Positions 45,291 through 55,503 of a DNA stretch of 64,000 bases are shown here, piece after piece. This stretch comes from an uncultured Erythrobacter sp. (lineage in GTDB: Bacteria; Pseudomonadota; Alphaproteobacteria; Sphingomonadales; Sphingomonadaceae), in assembly GCA_947499505.1 (NCBI GenBank), contig CANMOQ010000001.1, forward strand, positions 1,346,037 through 1,410,036, read 5' to 3'. Each line of letters begins with the position of its first letter. Position 1 is the stretch's first letter. Below the pieces are notes generated by a model that was not told where the DNA came from, searched no databases, and saw only the letters and a program-made list of their open reading frames with translations. The position numbers were made by a program, and so were the translations under genes.

Positions 45291-45469
45291 CTAAGATTAA
45301 GACCTGCCCCATCTGCAAGAAAGCCCGCGTTGAGGACTTCACTCCATTTTGCTCTCAGCGCTGCAAGGATCTCGACCTCGCCAAGTGGTTTGGCGATGGC
45401 TACGCCCTGCCCAGCCGCCCGGCATCCCCAGAAGAGATCGCGCGCGAGGATTGGGAACAGCAAGGCTAA
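45287..45469 (+). CDS. yacG: DNA gyrase inhibitor YacG
   Basis: The 60-residue zinc-finger protein shows CPICKK and the distal CSQRCKDLDLAKWF with the four zinc-binding cysteines. E. coli YacG binds gyrase and inhibits it. The ATG overlaps the stop of the RNase-like gene (ATGA), and a tRNA-Phe gene follows 126 nt later. This is the standard sphingomonad arrangement. Confidence 0.92.
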   Translation: MTKIKTCPICKKARVEDFTPFCSQRCKDLDLAKWFGDGYALPSRPASPEEIAREDWEQQG

Positions 45470-45595
45470 GCTTAAAAGAACCTGTGCCTGAGGCTATTTC
45501 CCTCTTGCCAAACATCGCCGCCCGCGCCATAGGCCCGCTCTCATTTGCTCGCCGGGCAAAGCGTGCCAAACGCCAAACCCGCCGCCGCAGCGAAT

Positions 45596-45670
45596 GCCCG
45601 GGTAGCTCAGGGGTAGAGCAGCGGATTGAAAATCCGCGTGTCGGTGGTTCAAATCCGCCCCCGGGCACCA
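45596..45670 (+). tRNA. tRNA-Phe (GAA)
   Basis: Full cloverleaf: acceptor GCCCGGG/CCCGGGC, D stem GCTC/GAGC, anticodon stem GCGGA/TCCGC with loop TTGAAAA giving anticodon GAA, variable GTGTC, T stem GGTGG/CCGCC with loop TTCAAAT, then A and encoded CCA. It is 75 nt long and intact; I see no integrated element at its 3' end. Confidence 0.98.
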
Positions 45671-45715
45671 TTCGCTTAAGCAGCGGCTTTATTCCCGCGA
45701 GCCAGGAGGCCCAGC

Positions 45716-46519
45716 ATGACCCGTCGCCGCCAAATCTATGAAGGCAAGGCCAAGATCCTTTATGAGGGTCCAGAACCGGGCACGATTATCCAATATTTCA
45801 AGGATGATGCGACCGCATTCAATGCGGAGAAAAAGGGCAGCATCAACGGCAAAGGCGTGATCAACAATCGCATCAGCGAGCATGTGTTCACCCGCCTGGC
45901 CCATATCGGCATTCCAACGCATTTCATCCGCCGCCTGAATATGCGCGAGCAATTGGTTCGTCAGGTTGAGATTATCCCGATCGAAGTCGTGGTGCGCAAT
46001 GTCGCCGCCGGCTCGATTTGCAAACGCCTCGGCCTGGAAGAAGGCGAGCCACTGCCGCACACCTTGATTGAGTATTATTACAAGGATGATGCGCTGGGCG
46101 ATCCGCTGATCTCAGAGGAGCACATTGCGTGCTTCAACTGGGCCAGCGTCGAAGAAATGCACGACATGTCGTCCATGGCGATCCGAGTGAATGATTTCCT
46201 GTGCGGCATGTTCGCCGGGATCGATATTCGCCTGGTCGATTTCAAACTGGAATTTGGACGCCTGTTCGATGGCGATTTCTGCCGCGTCATTCTGGCCGAT
46301 GAAGTCAGTCCGGATGGCTGCCGCTTGTGGGACATGAAAACCGGCGAGAAGCTGGATAAGGACCGCTTCCGCCGTGATTTGGGCGGTGAAGAGGCGGCTT
46401 ATCGCGAGGTAGCGCGGCGTCTCGGCCTACTTCAGGACGAAGACAATGGTCCCGGCGAAGTGCTAGACCTGTCGACCCATCGCAACCGGATGCGCGGCAA
46501 AACCCCTCCGAAAAAGTAA
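45716..46519 (+). CDS. purC: Phosphoribosylaminoimidazole-succinocarboxamide synthase
   Basis: PurC (SAICAR synthetase) joins CAIR and aspartate in purine synthesis. The 267-residue protein has [19 protein letters not shown] at the N-terminus, the [19 protein letters not shown] block and [10 protein letters not shown]. Length is normal for the short bacterial form. The start lies 45 nt after tRNA-Phe. purS and purQ follow further on, separated by a protease gene. Confidence 0.96.
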   Translation: MTRRRQIYEGKAKILYEGPEPGTIIQYFKDDATAFNAEKKGSINGKGVINNRISEHVFTRLAHIGIPTHFIRRLNMREQLVRQVEIIPIEVVVRNVAAGSICKRLGLEEGEPLPHTLIEYYYKDDALGDPLISEEHIACFNWASVEEMHDMSSMAIRVNDFLCGMFAGIDIRLVDFKLEFGRLFDGDFCRVILADEVSPDGCRLWDMKTGEKLDKDRFRRDLGGEEAAYREVARRLGLLQDEDNGPGEVLDLSTHRNRMRGKTPPKK

Positions 46520-46701
46520 GCGTTTGGCTTTCCGCGCGCCCATCCGGGCATGCGAATTCCTCACGCTTTACGGGCAAGCCCGAAGCGCTGCGGGCGGGCA
46601 CAGGGCCCGTGCGGCACCTGCGGCACCGATAAAAATGCCACGTTCAGTTTCAATGCGCCAACAAGCCATCGTTAAATGATCATAGGGCACAATTTCAGCA
46701 T

Positions 46702-49590
46702 ATGAATTTTACCTCACGCGCGCTCATCGCAGGGGCGCTGCTTGCGCTTCCCAACCTCGTTTTTGTTCAGTCTCTCGCAGCGCAAGAGCAGGCCGCCACT
46801 GAGACCGCACAGGCTGAAGAAGAGGCGCTGTGGGCGTTTGAGACCAGTGACGTGCCCGTCGATCCCGGATTTGTGTTCGGCGTGCTGGATAATGGCATGC
46901 GCTATATCATCCGCGAAAACTCAACGCCCGAAGGCACCGCATTGGTGCGGATGCAGATCGGCTCTGGCTCGCTTGATGAAACCGATAGCGAGCGCGGCCT
47001 TGCCCACTTTGTAGAGCATATGGCCTTCAACGGCTCGACCAATATTCCCGAAGGCGAGATGATCAAATTGCTGGAACGCAAGGGCCTCGCCTTTGGCGCG
47101 GACACCAATGCCTCCACCGGGTTTGAGACCACCACTTATATGCTCAATCTGCCCAAGAATGAGGAAGACCTGCTCGACACGGCATTGATGCTGATGCGCG
47201 AGACGGCGAGCGAGCTGACCATTGCGCAGGATGCGGTGGACCGTGAGCGCGGGGTTATTCTGGCGGAGCGGCGCGACCGGCGCGGTTTCCAGCAAAAGGC
47301 GACCGAAGATCAGCTCGCGTTCTTTGCGCCAGGCGCGCGGTTCGTGGATCGCCTGCCGATTGGAACGCTCGATGTGCTTGAGAACGCCAGCGCCGAAGAC
47401 TTGCGCGGCTTTTACGAGCGCACCTACGTGCCTGCCAATACGGTGATGGTGATCGTCGGCGATTTTCCCGCCGCCATGATGGAAGCCAAGATCCGCGAAG
47501 TTTTTGCCGATTGGCAAGGCGGCCCGGCCCCAGCTGAGCCTGTCACCGGTCCGATCCCGATTGAGCGCGAATCAGAGGTCGATATCTACACCGACCCCGC
47601 TCTGTCAGAGAGCGTGAGCCTGACCAGTTTTTCCGAATGGGAAGACCGGCCAGACACCGTTGCTGTGCGCGACGAAGCGATACTGCGCAGCATCGGCTAC
47701 CGCATTATCGGTCGGCGATTGTCCCGCCTGGCGCGCGGCGAGGATGCACCGTTTCGCGGTGCGGGCTTCAGCAGCAGTGATCTGTTCGAGGATGCCCGCT
47801 CCACCAGCCTGTCCATCAGCAGCGCCGATGGTGAATGGCGCAAAGGGCTGGTCGCCGCTTTACGCGAAGTGCGCCAAGCGGTGGAGTTCGGCTTCACCCA
47901 GGCGGAAGTGACCGAGCAAATCGCCAACCTGCGCACCGCCTTGGAAAATGGCGTCGCATCAGCGGATACCCGCACCAATAGTGCCTTCGCCAATGCGGCT
48001 CTGCGCCTAGTGGGTTCAAAACGCGTCCCCACCGATCCCAAATACCGGCTTGACCGGTTTGAAGCGCTCGCCCCCAGCATCACCCCAGGCCGGGTGTTTG
48101 CCGCCCTGATCGCGGACCTGCCCGCCACTGGCGATCCGCTGATCCGGTTCCAGGGGCGCAGCGCGCCTGAGGGCGGCGAAGAGGCCCTGCGCGCAGCTCT
48201 TGCCGAGGGCATAGCGGCAGAAATCGCTGCGCCCGAAGACACAGGCGAGCAAAGCTTTGCCTACAGCGACTTCGGCACGCCGGGTGAAATCGTCTCTGAC
48301 ACGGTGGATGACCGGTTCGATTTTCGCCTGATCCGCTTTGCCAATGGCGTGCGTCTGAACCTCAAAACCACCGATATTCGCAAGGACCGCGTGAGCTACC
48401 GCGTCAGCCTGGATGGCGGCACCTTGCTCGACACGGCGGATGATCCGCTGCGCACCGCAATGGTCAGCGTGCTGGCCACCGGCGGCCTCGGCCAGCACAG
48501 CCAGGACGAATTGCAAAGCGTGCTCGCCGGGCGCAGCGTCGGTTTCAATATCGGATCAGGCACGGACGCATTCCGCATGTCGGGCAGCACCACGCCGCGC
48601 GATCTGCAATTGCAAATGCAGTTGCTTGCCGCCGCGCTCACCGATCCCGGTTACCGGCGCGAGGGCGAAGAGCGCTATGCCAAGAATATCGAGAATTACT
48701 TTGCCAATCTCGATGCGACCCCATCGCGGGCGCTCAGCAATCGGCTGGGCAGGATCCTGTCGGATGGCGATCCGCGCTTCAGCCTGCAGCCGCAAGAGGC
48801 GTTTCTATCGCGTAGTTTCGCGCAATTGAAGACCGACATTGGCGACCGGCTGGAAAGCGGCGCGATTGAAATTGCGCTAGTCGGCGACTTTGATCCGGAT
48901 GCAGCCATCGCAGCGGCGGCCAGCACATTGGGCGCCCTGCCCGCTCGTGAGGCGGAATTCCAATTGCGTAGCGAAGCCCGCCAGCGCGGCTTCACCTCAG
49001 AGCGCGGCCTGCAAACGCTCACCCACACCGGCGAGACCGACCAAGCTCTGGTCCGCATGGTCTGGCCGACAACCGATGACAGCGATTTGGCCGAGGCGCT
49101 GCGCCTATCGCTGCTTAGCCGCGTGGTGCGCATTCAATTGCAAGAGCGTCTACGCGAGGAATTGGGCAAGGCCTATTCTCCGTCCGCTGGCAGCTCTGCC
49201 AGCCGCATTTACGAAGGCTATGGCACGTTCAGCGTAACAGCGTCGGTCGATTTTGCAGAGCTGGAGCCGACCCGCGCAGCGATCCGCGCGATGCTAAGCG
49301 AACTCGCCGCAGCGCCGCTGGAAAGTGATTTGATTGACCGGGCACGCCAGCCAATGCTGGAAAGCTATGACAATGCGCTGAAATCACTCGGTGGTTGGAT
49401 GGGCCTGGCGGACAATGCGCAAAGCCAGTCTGAGCGCTTGCAGCGTTTCCTCGATGCGCCCGATGCGCTGAAAGCCATCACACCTGCCGATATTCAAGCA
49501 GCGGCGGCGCAGTACCTCAAGGCTGACGAAGCGGTCGAAGTGCTGGTGATCCACGAGGACGCTGAGCTGCCAGACAGCATCGCGCCCTAA
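46702..49590 (+). CDS. M16 family metalloprotease, exported
   Basis: The 962-residue protein has a signal peptide (cleavage near QSLAAQ) and two M16 halves, as in pitrilysin-like peptidases. The inverted zinc motif HxxEH is in HFVEHMAFNGS at about 103-107, with the downstream Glu in DRERGVILAE. The second half has the R/Y-type substrate-binding motif around LREELGKAYSPSAG. Periplasmic degradation of peptides or envelope proteins is the likely role. It stands between purC and purS-purQ with 182- and 123-nt gaps, so it probably has its own transcript. Confidence 0.93.
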   Translation: MNFTSRALIAGALLALPNLVFVQSLAAQEQAATETAQAEEEALWAFETSDVPVDPGFVFGVLDNGMRYIIRENSTPEGTALVRMQIGSGSLDETDSERGLAHFVEHMAFNGSTNIPEGEMIKLLERKGLAFGADTNASTGFETTTYMLNLPKNEEDLLDTALMLMRETASELTIAQDAVDRERGVILAERRDRRGFQQKATEDQLAFFAPGARFVDRLPIGTLDVLENASAEDLRGFYERTYVPANTVMVIVGDFPAAMMEAKIREVFADWQGGPAPAEPVTGPIPIERESEVDIYTDPALSESVSLTSFSEWEDRPDTVAVRDEAILRSIGYRIIGRRLSRLARGEDAPFRGAGFSSSDLFEDARSTSLSISSADGEWRKGLVAALREVRQAVEFGFTQAEVTEQIANLRTALENGVASADTRTNSAFANAALRLVGSKRVPTDPKYRLDRFEALAPSITPGRVFAALIADLPATGDPLIRFQGRSAPEGGEEALRAALAEGIAAEIAAPEDTGEQSFAYSDFGTPGEIVSDTVDDRFDFRLIRFANGVRLNLKTTDIRKDRVSYRVSLDGGTLLDTADDPLRTAMVSVLATGGLGQHSQDELQSVLAGRSVGFNIGSGTDAFRMSGSTTPRDLQLQMQLLAAALTDPGYRREGEERYAKNIENYFANLDATPSRALSNRLGRILSDGDPRFSLQPQEAFLSRSFAQLKTDIGDRLESGAIEIALVGDFDPDAAIAAAASTLGALPAREAEFQLRSEARQRGFTSERGLQTLTHTGETDQALVRMVWPTTDDSDLAEALRLSLLSRVVRIQLQERLREELGKAYSPSAGSSASRIYEGYGTFSVTASVDFAELEPTRAAIRAMLSELAAAPLESDLIDRARQPMLESYDNALKSLGGWMGLADNAQSQSERLQRFLDAPDALKAITPADIQAAAAQYLKADEAVEVLVIHEDAELPDSIAP

Positions 49591-49713
49591 CAGTGGCGCA
49601 AAAAGCACTCGTGATCGTGGGCAAGCCACCCAGCAATGATTGCGCCAGCACGGGGCTGCGCTATAGGCTGCGCATCATTCGCCCATCCACGCGCGTAATC
49701 AGGTGAGCCGCCC

Positions 49714-49962
49714 ATGAAAGTCCGTATTCTCGTCCGCCTTAAACCCGGAGTGCTCGACCCACAGGGCCGCGCCGTGCACCATTCGCTGGATGGCATGGGC
49801 TTTGAAGGCGTCGAAGACGTTCGCATTGGCCGGATGATCGAAATGGACGTGGCCGATGGCACCAGCGACGAAGCGCTCAATTCGATGTGCGAAAAACTGC
49901 TCGCAAATATGGTGATCGAAGACTTCACGATTGAGAAGCTGGAAACAGCAGGAGCGGCCTGA
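49714..49962 (+). CDS. purS: Phosphoribosylformylglycinamidine synthase subunit PurS
   Basis: The 82-residue protein is the small PurS subunit of the three-part FGAM synthase (PurS, PurQ, PurL). Family signatures are [16 protein letters not shown] and the [11 protein letters not shown] region. PurS bridges glutaminase PurQ and synthetase PurL so that ammonia is channelled. It shares a base with the purQ start (TGATG). Confidence 0.95.
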   Translation: MKVRILVRLKPGVLDPQGRAVHHSLDGMGFEGVEDVRIGRMIEMDVADGTSDEALNSMCEKLLANMVIEDFTIEKLETAGAA

Positions 49963-50633
49963 TGGGTTTCCGCGCCGCTGTGATCACTTTCCCCGGTTCC
50001 AATTGCGACCGAGATATGGCCTGCGCTTTGGAACTCGTATCTGGCACCGCGCCAATCCGGGTGTGGCACGGCGATGCAGAGCTGCCTGACAATCTCGACT
50101 TTATCGCCCTGCCCGGCGGTTTTTCCTATGGCGATTATCTGCGTTCTGGCGCGATGGCCGCGAACAGCCCGGTCATGCGCAGCGTGATTGATGCGGCACA
50201 GCGCGGCGTCCCCGTGCTGGGCGTGTGCAATGGCTTTCAGGTACTCACGGAGAGCGGCCTGCTACCCGGCGCCTTGATGCGCAATGCCAGCCAGAACTTC
50301 ATCTGCCGCACCGTGCCGCTGATCGCGGAGAACACGCAGTCGGCCTTCACGCGCGCTTACGCAGGGAAAGGCACCGTCCACATTCCTGTGGCGCACCACG
50401 ATGGCAATTACTTCGCTGACGAAGAGACGCTCGACCGGCTCGAAGGCGATGGCCGGGTCGCATTCCGCTATGCTGAACCCTGCAATGGATCACGCCGCGA
50501 TATCGCAGGCGTGCTGAGCGTGGGCGGCAATGTGCTGGGCATGATGCCGCACCCAGAGCGCGCGGTTGAAGACGCCCAAGGCGGCACCGATGGCCGCTTG
50601 CTGTTTGAAAGCGCGATCGCAGCGCTGGTCTAA
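49962..50633 (+). CDS. purQ: Phosphoribosylformylglycinamidine synthase glutaminase PurQ
   Basis: The 223-residue class I glutaminase has the nucleophile Cys in GVCNGFQ near residue 87 and catalytic His/Glu in MMPHPERA near the C-terminus. [15 protein letters not shown] at the N-terminus is typical of PurQ. purL is not present in the window. The gene is convergent with a GGDEF-EAL gene, with 5 nt between stops. Confidence 0.96.
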   Translation: MGFRAAVITFPGSNCDRDMACALELVSGTAPIRVWHGDAELPDNLDFIALPGGFSYGDYLRSGAMAANSPVMRSVIDAAQRGVPVLGVCNGFQVLTESGLLPGALMRNASQNFICRTVPLIAENTQSAFTRAYAGKGTVHIPVAHHDGNYFADEETLDRLEGDGRVAFRYAEPCNGSRRDIAGVLSVGGNVLGMMPHPERAVEDAQGGTDGRLLFESAIAALV

Positions 50634-50638
50634 ACCGC

Positions 50639-53023
50639 TCAGGCGATTTGGCGTTCGCCTTTGCCACCGTTTGCATCGAACAGACGCAGGGCTTCGTTCT
50701 TTGGCATTGGACGGCCAAAGTAATAACCCTGGATCTTGTCACAGCCCATCTCGCGGATGAGCTTGGCTTCCTCAATGGTCTCAACGCCTTCCGCAGTCGT
50801 GGTCATGTCGAGGCTCTTCGCCATCGCCACCACCGCATTGATGATTGCAAGACTTTCTGAGCTGTTCTGCGCCGCGCCTTGTACAAAGGTGCGGTCGACC
50901 TTGATGGTCGAGAAGCTGAGCTTGCGGATGTACCCCAGCGATGAGTAGCCCGTACCAAAGTCATCAAGCGCAACGCTGCAGCCCAGCGCCATGATCTGTT
51001 CCAGAGCTTTGCGAGCAATGGAGGCATCGCGCAGGAAGATGCTCTCGGTCACCTCAACCTCTAGCCGGTCTGCATGCAGCCCCGTCTCAGCCAGAACGGC
51101 GACGACATCATCGTAGAAATCCGGCTCGAGCAATTGCTCAGGCGATACGTTGACGTTTACCCGCACGTGCTTGGGCCAATTGCAGGCCTCGCGGCATGCC
51201 TCACGCAAAACCCATTTGCCAATCGGCACGATCAGGCGGGTTTCCTCGGCCAGCGGGATGAACTTGCCCGGGCTGACAAAGCCGTGGTCGGCGCTGTCCC
51301 AGCGGACCAGAGCCTCAAAGCTGACGATCTTCTCGCTGTTGGCGTCAACGACCGGCTGATAGTGCAGCACCATTTCATCACGGTCGAGCGCTTTGCGCAG
51401 GCTCACCTCAAGCTGGCGGCGTTCTTCGGCAGAGGCGTGGAGCACCGGCTCAAAGTCAAAGTGCTCGCCGCCGCCCGCATCCTTGGCGCGGTAGAGCGCA
51501 AGGTCGGCGTTGCGCATCAGTTCTTCGACCGATTTGCCGTCGCGCGGACCCACCGCTGAGCCAACGCTGGCGCCAACGTAAAGCGTATGCTGATCGACCT
51601 GATAGGGTTCTGTCAGCGCCTCAATCACGCGGTTGGCTGTCGTGCGAATGATCTCACGGTCGCTGACATCGCGCAGCACAATCGCAAATTCATCGCCGCC
51701 TAACCGGCCGCACATCTGGTCCTGCCCCATCAGGGCCTGAAGACGCGCAGACACCTGAGCCAGCAGCTTGTCGCCGACCATATGGCCGAGCGAATCGTTC
51801 ACCGCCTTGAACCGATCCAGATCCACCATCAGCAGAGCGCAGCGTGTGCGCCATTGCTCAGCGAACACCAGCGCGTCGCCGAGCGCTTCGGTTAGCTGCA
51901 AACGGTTGGGCAGTGACGTGAGCGTGTCATAGCGCGCGAGGTAAGCGATTTTTTCAGACGAAGCACGCGCTTCAGTCACATCCGAGCCAACCCCGCGAAA
52001 ACCGACAAAGCGGTTCTGATCATCACGCATTGGCGTGCCAGACAGCTCCCACCAGCGTTTCTCACCGCGGATCGTCACATTGACGAGTAGATTGGAGAAG
52101 TTCTCGCAATGCTTCAGCCGCTCGGCAAGATCATGCAGGCTGGTCGGAAACTTGCCGCTTTCCCAAGTGTCGCCAGCGATCATTTCCAGCAGAGGGCGGC
52201 GCTCGGCCTCCGCCTGAGGACAGCCCAGCGCATAAGCGAAACGCGGGCTAACGCCGCGCAGACGCCGCGCTGTATCGACTTCCCACAGCCAATCGGCCTC
52301 GTTCTCTTCAAACTCGCGCAGCAGCAGGGAGACCACCTGCTCTTTTTCAGCAACGCTGCTTTCTGCGATCCGCGCGGTCAGATAAGTGCGCGCCACCTCG
52401 ATCGTGCCGAACAGACAGCTGATGCCGTAGAACGTCCCGGCCAACGCGACCGTCCACAACCCTTGCAGCGCCAGATGCGTGACCGCAGCGACGCCAACGG
52501 TGAGGGTGAACACGAAGATCCCGAGCGGAGCCGCCGCATAGAAATAGATCGATGCCGCCGCCAATGTCGCCACCACCACGAGCAGCGTCATCAGGTCTGG
52601 CAGCGAGCCATACGGCGCGAACACCAGGATTGGCACCGCCCAGAGCACCCCAGAGAGCAGCGGCGTTAGCGCCTGTCCGTAGAATTCCTTGCGCGACAGC
52701 TTGCGATATTCGGCATCGGCCAAAGTACGGTCAAACCGCACCCCTCGGATCTGCAGCAGGACCAAGGCGACCCACCAGAACGCCAGCCAAATCAGGCTGA
52801 TGCTGCCGGAATAAATGTGGACCGTGAACAGGCCCATGATAGCGTGAATGTAGGTTCTGAAGAAGGTGAGCGCCGACAATCCCGAATATTGCAGACCGCG
52901 CAGCCGCGCCCAGTCGTTATCGCCTGCCCCGGTTAATCCCAGCACAGCGAGCATGGACAACCGGCGATTGGCAGGCTGCGGGGGGACATCATCTTCAATC
53001 ACACCCCCGCGGCTATCCAGCAA
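50639..53023 (-). CDS. Membrane GGDEF-EAL protein with PAS domain
   Basis: Up to 794 residues: several N-terminal hydrophobic segments (about 45-220), a PAS-like domain at about 245-355, then GGDEF and EAL domains. GGDEF is complete (RLGGDEFAIVLRD near 440), as is EAL (SFEALVRWDS near 569) with the later DDFGTGYSSL and EGVETIEEA. Both synthesis and hydrolysis of cyclic-di-GMP are possible; no I-site RxxD is obvious before GGDEF. The frame starts at a TTG at 53023; a GTG at 53002 or ATG 52954 may be the true start. It would link an unknown signal to motility or biofilm. Confidence 0.92.
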   Translation of the reverse strand: MLDSRGGVIEDDVPPQPANRRLSMLAVLGLTGAGDNDWARLRGLQYSGLSALTFFRTYIHAIMGLFTVHIYSGSISLIWLAFWWVALVLLQIRGVRFDRTLADAEYRKLSRKEFYGQALTPLLSGVLWAVPILVFAPYGSLPDLMTLLVVVATLAAASIYFYAAAPLGIFVFTLTVGVAAVTHLALQGLWTVALAGTFYGISCLFGTIEVARTYLTARIAESSVAEKEQVVSLLLREFEENEADWLWEVDTARRLRGVSPRFAYALGCPQAEAERRPLLEMIAGDTWESGKFPTSLHDLAERLKHCENFSNLLVNVTIRGEKRWWELSGTPMRDDQNRFVGFRGVGSDVTEARASSEKIAYLARYDTLTSLPNRLQLTEALGDALVFAEQWRTRCALLMVDLDRFKAVNDSLGHMVGDKLLAQVSARLQALMGQDQMCGRLGGDEFAIVLRDVSDREIIRTTANRVIEALTEPYQVDQHTLYVGASVGSAVGPRDGKSVEELMRNADLALYRAKDAGGGEHFDFEPVLHASAEERRQLEVSLRKALDRDEMVLHYQPVVDANSEKIVSFEALVRWDSADHGFVSPGKFIPLAEETRLIVPIGKWVLREACREACNWPKHVRVNVNVSPEQLLEPDFYDDVVAVLAETGLHADRLEVEVTESIFLRDASIARKALEQIMALGCSVALDDFGTGYSSLGYIRKLSFSTIKVDRTFVQGAAQNSSESLAIINAVVAMAKSLDMTTTAEGVETIEEAKLIREMGCDKIQGYYFGRPMPKNEALRLFDANGGKGERQIA

Positions 53024-53108
53024 AGGTTAGTATGAAGTAAACTGCCACGCGGACTTAGGGGAAACTGCGGCCTGACGAGCCAGGCGCGCCACGAGCTGCA
53101 AATGTTTG

Positions 53109-53501
53109 TTACAGCTTGCTTCGGTCCCAGTTTTGGCCGTCAAAATCACGAATTTCCGGCGTAAGACCGGTGCTGTCATCAAGACACGCAAGATGCACGC
53201 TCCACGCCTCGGGATGAGAGCGCGGTTGATAGAAGCTTTTCGTGCCGCAAATCTTGCAAAACAAATGCTCCGCCTCGCCTGAGCCAAAGCGGTATGAGGT
53301 GAGCGCTTCCTCGCCAGATAACAGGGTAAACCGGTCATGCGGGATGAACAGGTGGAGATAGCCGGACACCGCGCAGATCGAGCAGTTACAGCGCAGCATT
53401 TTAGGGGTGCGCTCAGATTGCACCCGGAAGCGGACGGCGCGGCAATGGCAGCCGCCCTCTACGGTTACAAGGTCTTGGCCATCACCGCCGCCGGATGACA
53501 T
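53109..53501 (-). CDS. GFA family (glutathione-dependent formaldehyde-activating-like) protein
   Basis: The 130-residue protein has the GFA zinc-binding cysteines: GGCHCRAVRF, MLRCNCSICAVSG, and LFCKICGTKSF. GFA proteins bind zinc and, in Gfa itself, bind glutathione and formaldehyde; most members have no proven substrate. ATG 53501 overlaps the glmS stop on the reverse strand (TGATG), so it is translationally coupled to glmS, an unusual pairing. Confidence 0.88.
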   Translation of the reverse strand: MSSGGGDGQDLVTVEGGCHCRAVRFRVQSERTPKMLRCNCSICAVSGYLHLFIPHDRFTLLSGEEALTSYRFGSGEAEHLFCKICGTKSFYQPRSHPEAWSVHLACLDDSTGLTPEIRDFDGQNWDRSKL

Positions 53502-55324
53502 CACTCAACCGTCACTGATTTGGCGAGGTTGCGCGGCTGATCAACGTCGGTCCCCTTCACCACGGCAACGTGATAGGCCAGCAATTGCACCGGAATGGCA
53601 TAGACCAGCGGCGCGATTAGCGGGTGAACCACCGGCATTTCGATCGTCGCGATGCAACCCTCGCCCGCTTGCGCCAGGCCTTCCGCATCAGAAATCAGCA
53701 CCACTTGCCCGCCGCGCGCGCGCACTTCCTCCATGTTGGAAACGGTCTTTTCAAACAGCGGACCAGACGGCGCGATCACCACCACTGGCACGTCTTTGTC
53801 GATCAGCGCGATTGGGCCGTGCTTCATCTCGCCCGAGGCATAACCTTCGGCATGAATGTAGCTGATTTCTTTGAGTTTTAGTGCACCCTCCAAGGCAAGC
53901 GGATAATCCTGTCCGCGGCCCAGATAGAGCACGTCGCGGGCTGGCGCGATCAGATGTGCCATGCTGGCAATGTCTTGGTCGTGATCCAGCGCGGCGTTAA
54001 GCGCGGCGGGCGCTTCCAGCAGGTGGGTCACCACCTCGGCCTCTTCCTCGCGGCTCATCAGGCCCTTTTTCACCGCCATATGCGCGGCGAGCGCGGCCAA
54101 TACGGCCAGCTGACAAGTGAAGGCCTTGGTCGAGGCGACCCCGATTTCCGGCCCGGCATGGCTCGGCAGTAGCAGGTCCGCCTCGCGCGCCATGGAGCTG
54201 GTCGGCACGTTGACGACGACGCCGATGGTTTGCCCCTCGGCCTTGCAATGGCGCAGCGCCGCGAGCGTATCGGCGGTCTCACCGCTCTGGGAGATAAACA
54301 GCGCCAGGCCGCCTTCCTCCAGCACCGGATTACGATAGCGAAACTCGCTAGCCACATCGATATCGACCGGCACGCGGGCGAATTGCTCAAACCAGTATTT
54401 CGCGACCATACCGGCGTAAAAGGAGGTGCCGCAGGCGACGATGGTCAGGCGCTTGATCTGCGAAATGTCGAAATCAAGCTGAGGCAGAGCAACGGTGTTG
54501 TCCGCCTGGCGCAGGTAAGAGCTAAGCGTTTGTGCAACCACGGTTGGCTGCTCGAAAATCTCTTTCTGCATGAAGTGGTGGAAATTGCCCTTTTCAACCG
54601 CCGCCGCTGTCGCGCCAGAGGCTTGAATATCGCGGGTAACCGGCTTGTTCTCAACATTGTAGACCTGCGCGCTGTCGCGCTTGATCACCACCCAATCGCC
54701 CTCTTCGAGATAGGAAATGCGCTGTGTGAGCGGCGCCAGTGCAAGCGCGTCTGAGCCGAGATACATCTCGTCATCGCCGTGGCCAACTACCAACGGCGAA
54801 CCAAGTCGAGCTCCGATCAGCATATCAGGATGCTGGCGAAATGTGATTGCCAGAGAGAAAGCGCCGCGCAATTTCGGCAAAACCTCGGCAACCGCATCCT
54901 TTGGCGAAATGCCCTTTTCAATCCGCGAAGAGATCAGGTGAGCGACAACTTCACTATCGGTTTCACTCTCAAAAGTCCGATTTTCCTCGGACAGTTCGGC
55001 GCGCAGTTCCTTGTAGTTTTCAATGATGCCGTTGTGTACGAGCGCGAGTTCATTGGTTGCATGCGGATGCGCGTTTGTCGTGGTCGGGGCACCGTGTGTG
55101 GCCCAGCGAGTGTGAGCGATGCCAATGGTGCCTTCAACTGGATCTTCGGCGAGAACGCACAGAAGATTAGATAGCTTACCCTTAGCTCGGCGGCGAACCA
55201 ACTGAGCGTCATTAACGACACAGATTCCCGCGCTGTCATAGCCGCGATATTCCATGCGTTTAAGGCCATCGACCAGGCGGTCTGCGACCGGCTCATTTCC
55301 AACAATTCCGATGATTCCGCACAT
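53501..55324 (-). CDS. glmS: Glucosamine-6-phosphate synthase
   Basis: GlmS makes glucosamine-6-phosphate from fructose-6-phosphate and glutamine, the entry to peptidoglycan and lipopolysaccharide synthesis. The 607-residue protein has the N-terminal glutaminase with Cys2 (MCGIIGIVG), the two SIS isomerase domains (LFISQSGETADTLAALR and LYLGRGQDYPLALEGALKLKE) and the terminal QPRNLAKSVTVE. No glmS ribozyme is visible in the leader, as expected in this class. A GFA-family gene is coupled downstream. Confidence 0.97.
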   Translation of the reverse strand: MCGIIGIVGNEPVADRLVDGLKRMEYRGYDSAGICVVNDAQLVRRRAKGKLSNLLCVLAEDPVEGTIGIAHTRWATHGAPTTTNAHPHATNELALVHNGIIENYKELRAELSEENRTFESETDSEVVAHLISSRIEKGISPKDAVAEVLPKLRGAFSLAITFRQHPDMLIGARLGSPLVVGHGDDEMYLGSDALALAPLTQRISYLEEGDWVVIKRDSAQVYNVENKPVTRDIQASGATAAAVEKGNFHHFMQKEIFEQPTVVAQTLSSYLRQADNTVALPQLDFDISQIKRLTIVACGTSFYAGMVAKYWFEQFARVPVDIDVASEFRYRNPVLEEGGLALFISQSGETADTLAALRHCKAEGQTIGVVVNVPTSSMAREADLLLPSHAGPEIGVASTKAFTCQLAVLAALAAHMAVKKGLMSREEEAEVVTHLLEAPAALNAALDHDQDIASMAHLIAPARDVLYLGRGQDYPLALEGALKLKEISYIHAEGYASGEMKHGPIALIDKDVPVVVIAPSGPLFEKTVSNMEEVRARGGQVVLISDAEGLAQAGEGCIATIEMPVVHPLIAPLVYAIPVQLLAYHVAVVKGTDVDQPRNLAKSVTVE

Positions 55325-55503
55325 AGTCTTGTCTCTTACCCCTGCTGGCGCGCCTGGCCCATGTCACGCGCTCTACCAGGCGCAGGAACTAGGCGGCAGT
55401 GGATGAATATCGTCTTGCCAAATGCACTGATGCATCTGGCCTGTGTCTGCTGCTTACTCCGCCCCTGTAACGGGTCATGGCTCAGCTTCAAGAGCCTGTC
55501 TGC

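Noticed and set aside
45596-45670. tRNA-Phe as an integration site for a genomic island
   Set aside because: The gene is followed within 45 nt by purC, and no integrase or repeated 3' tRNA end is seen in the window.
46540-46640. Inverted repeats in the purC-M16 gap as a terminator
   Set aside because: Short GC-rich complementary stretches exist but there is no T tract, so the evidence is too weak.
55325-55503. Possible glmS ribozyme or riboswitch upstream of glmS
   Set aside because: No conserved ribozyme core can be recognised, and the element is not expected in this class.
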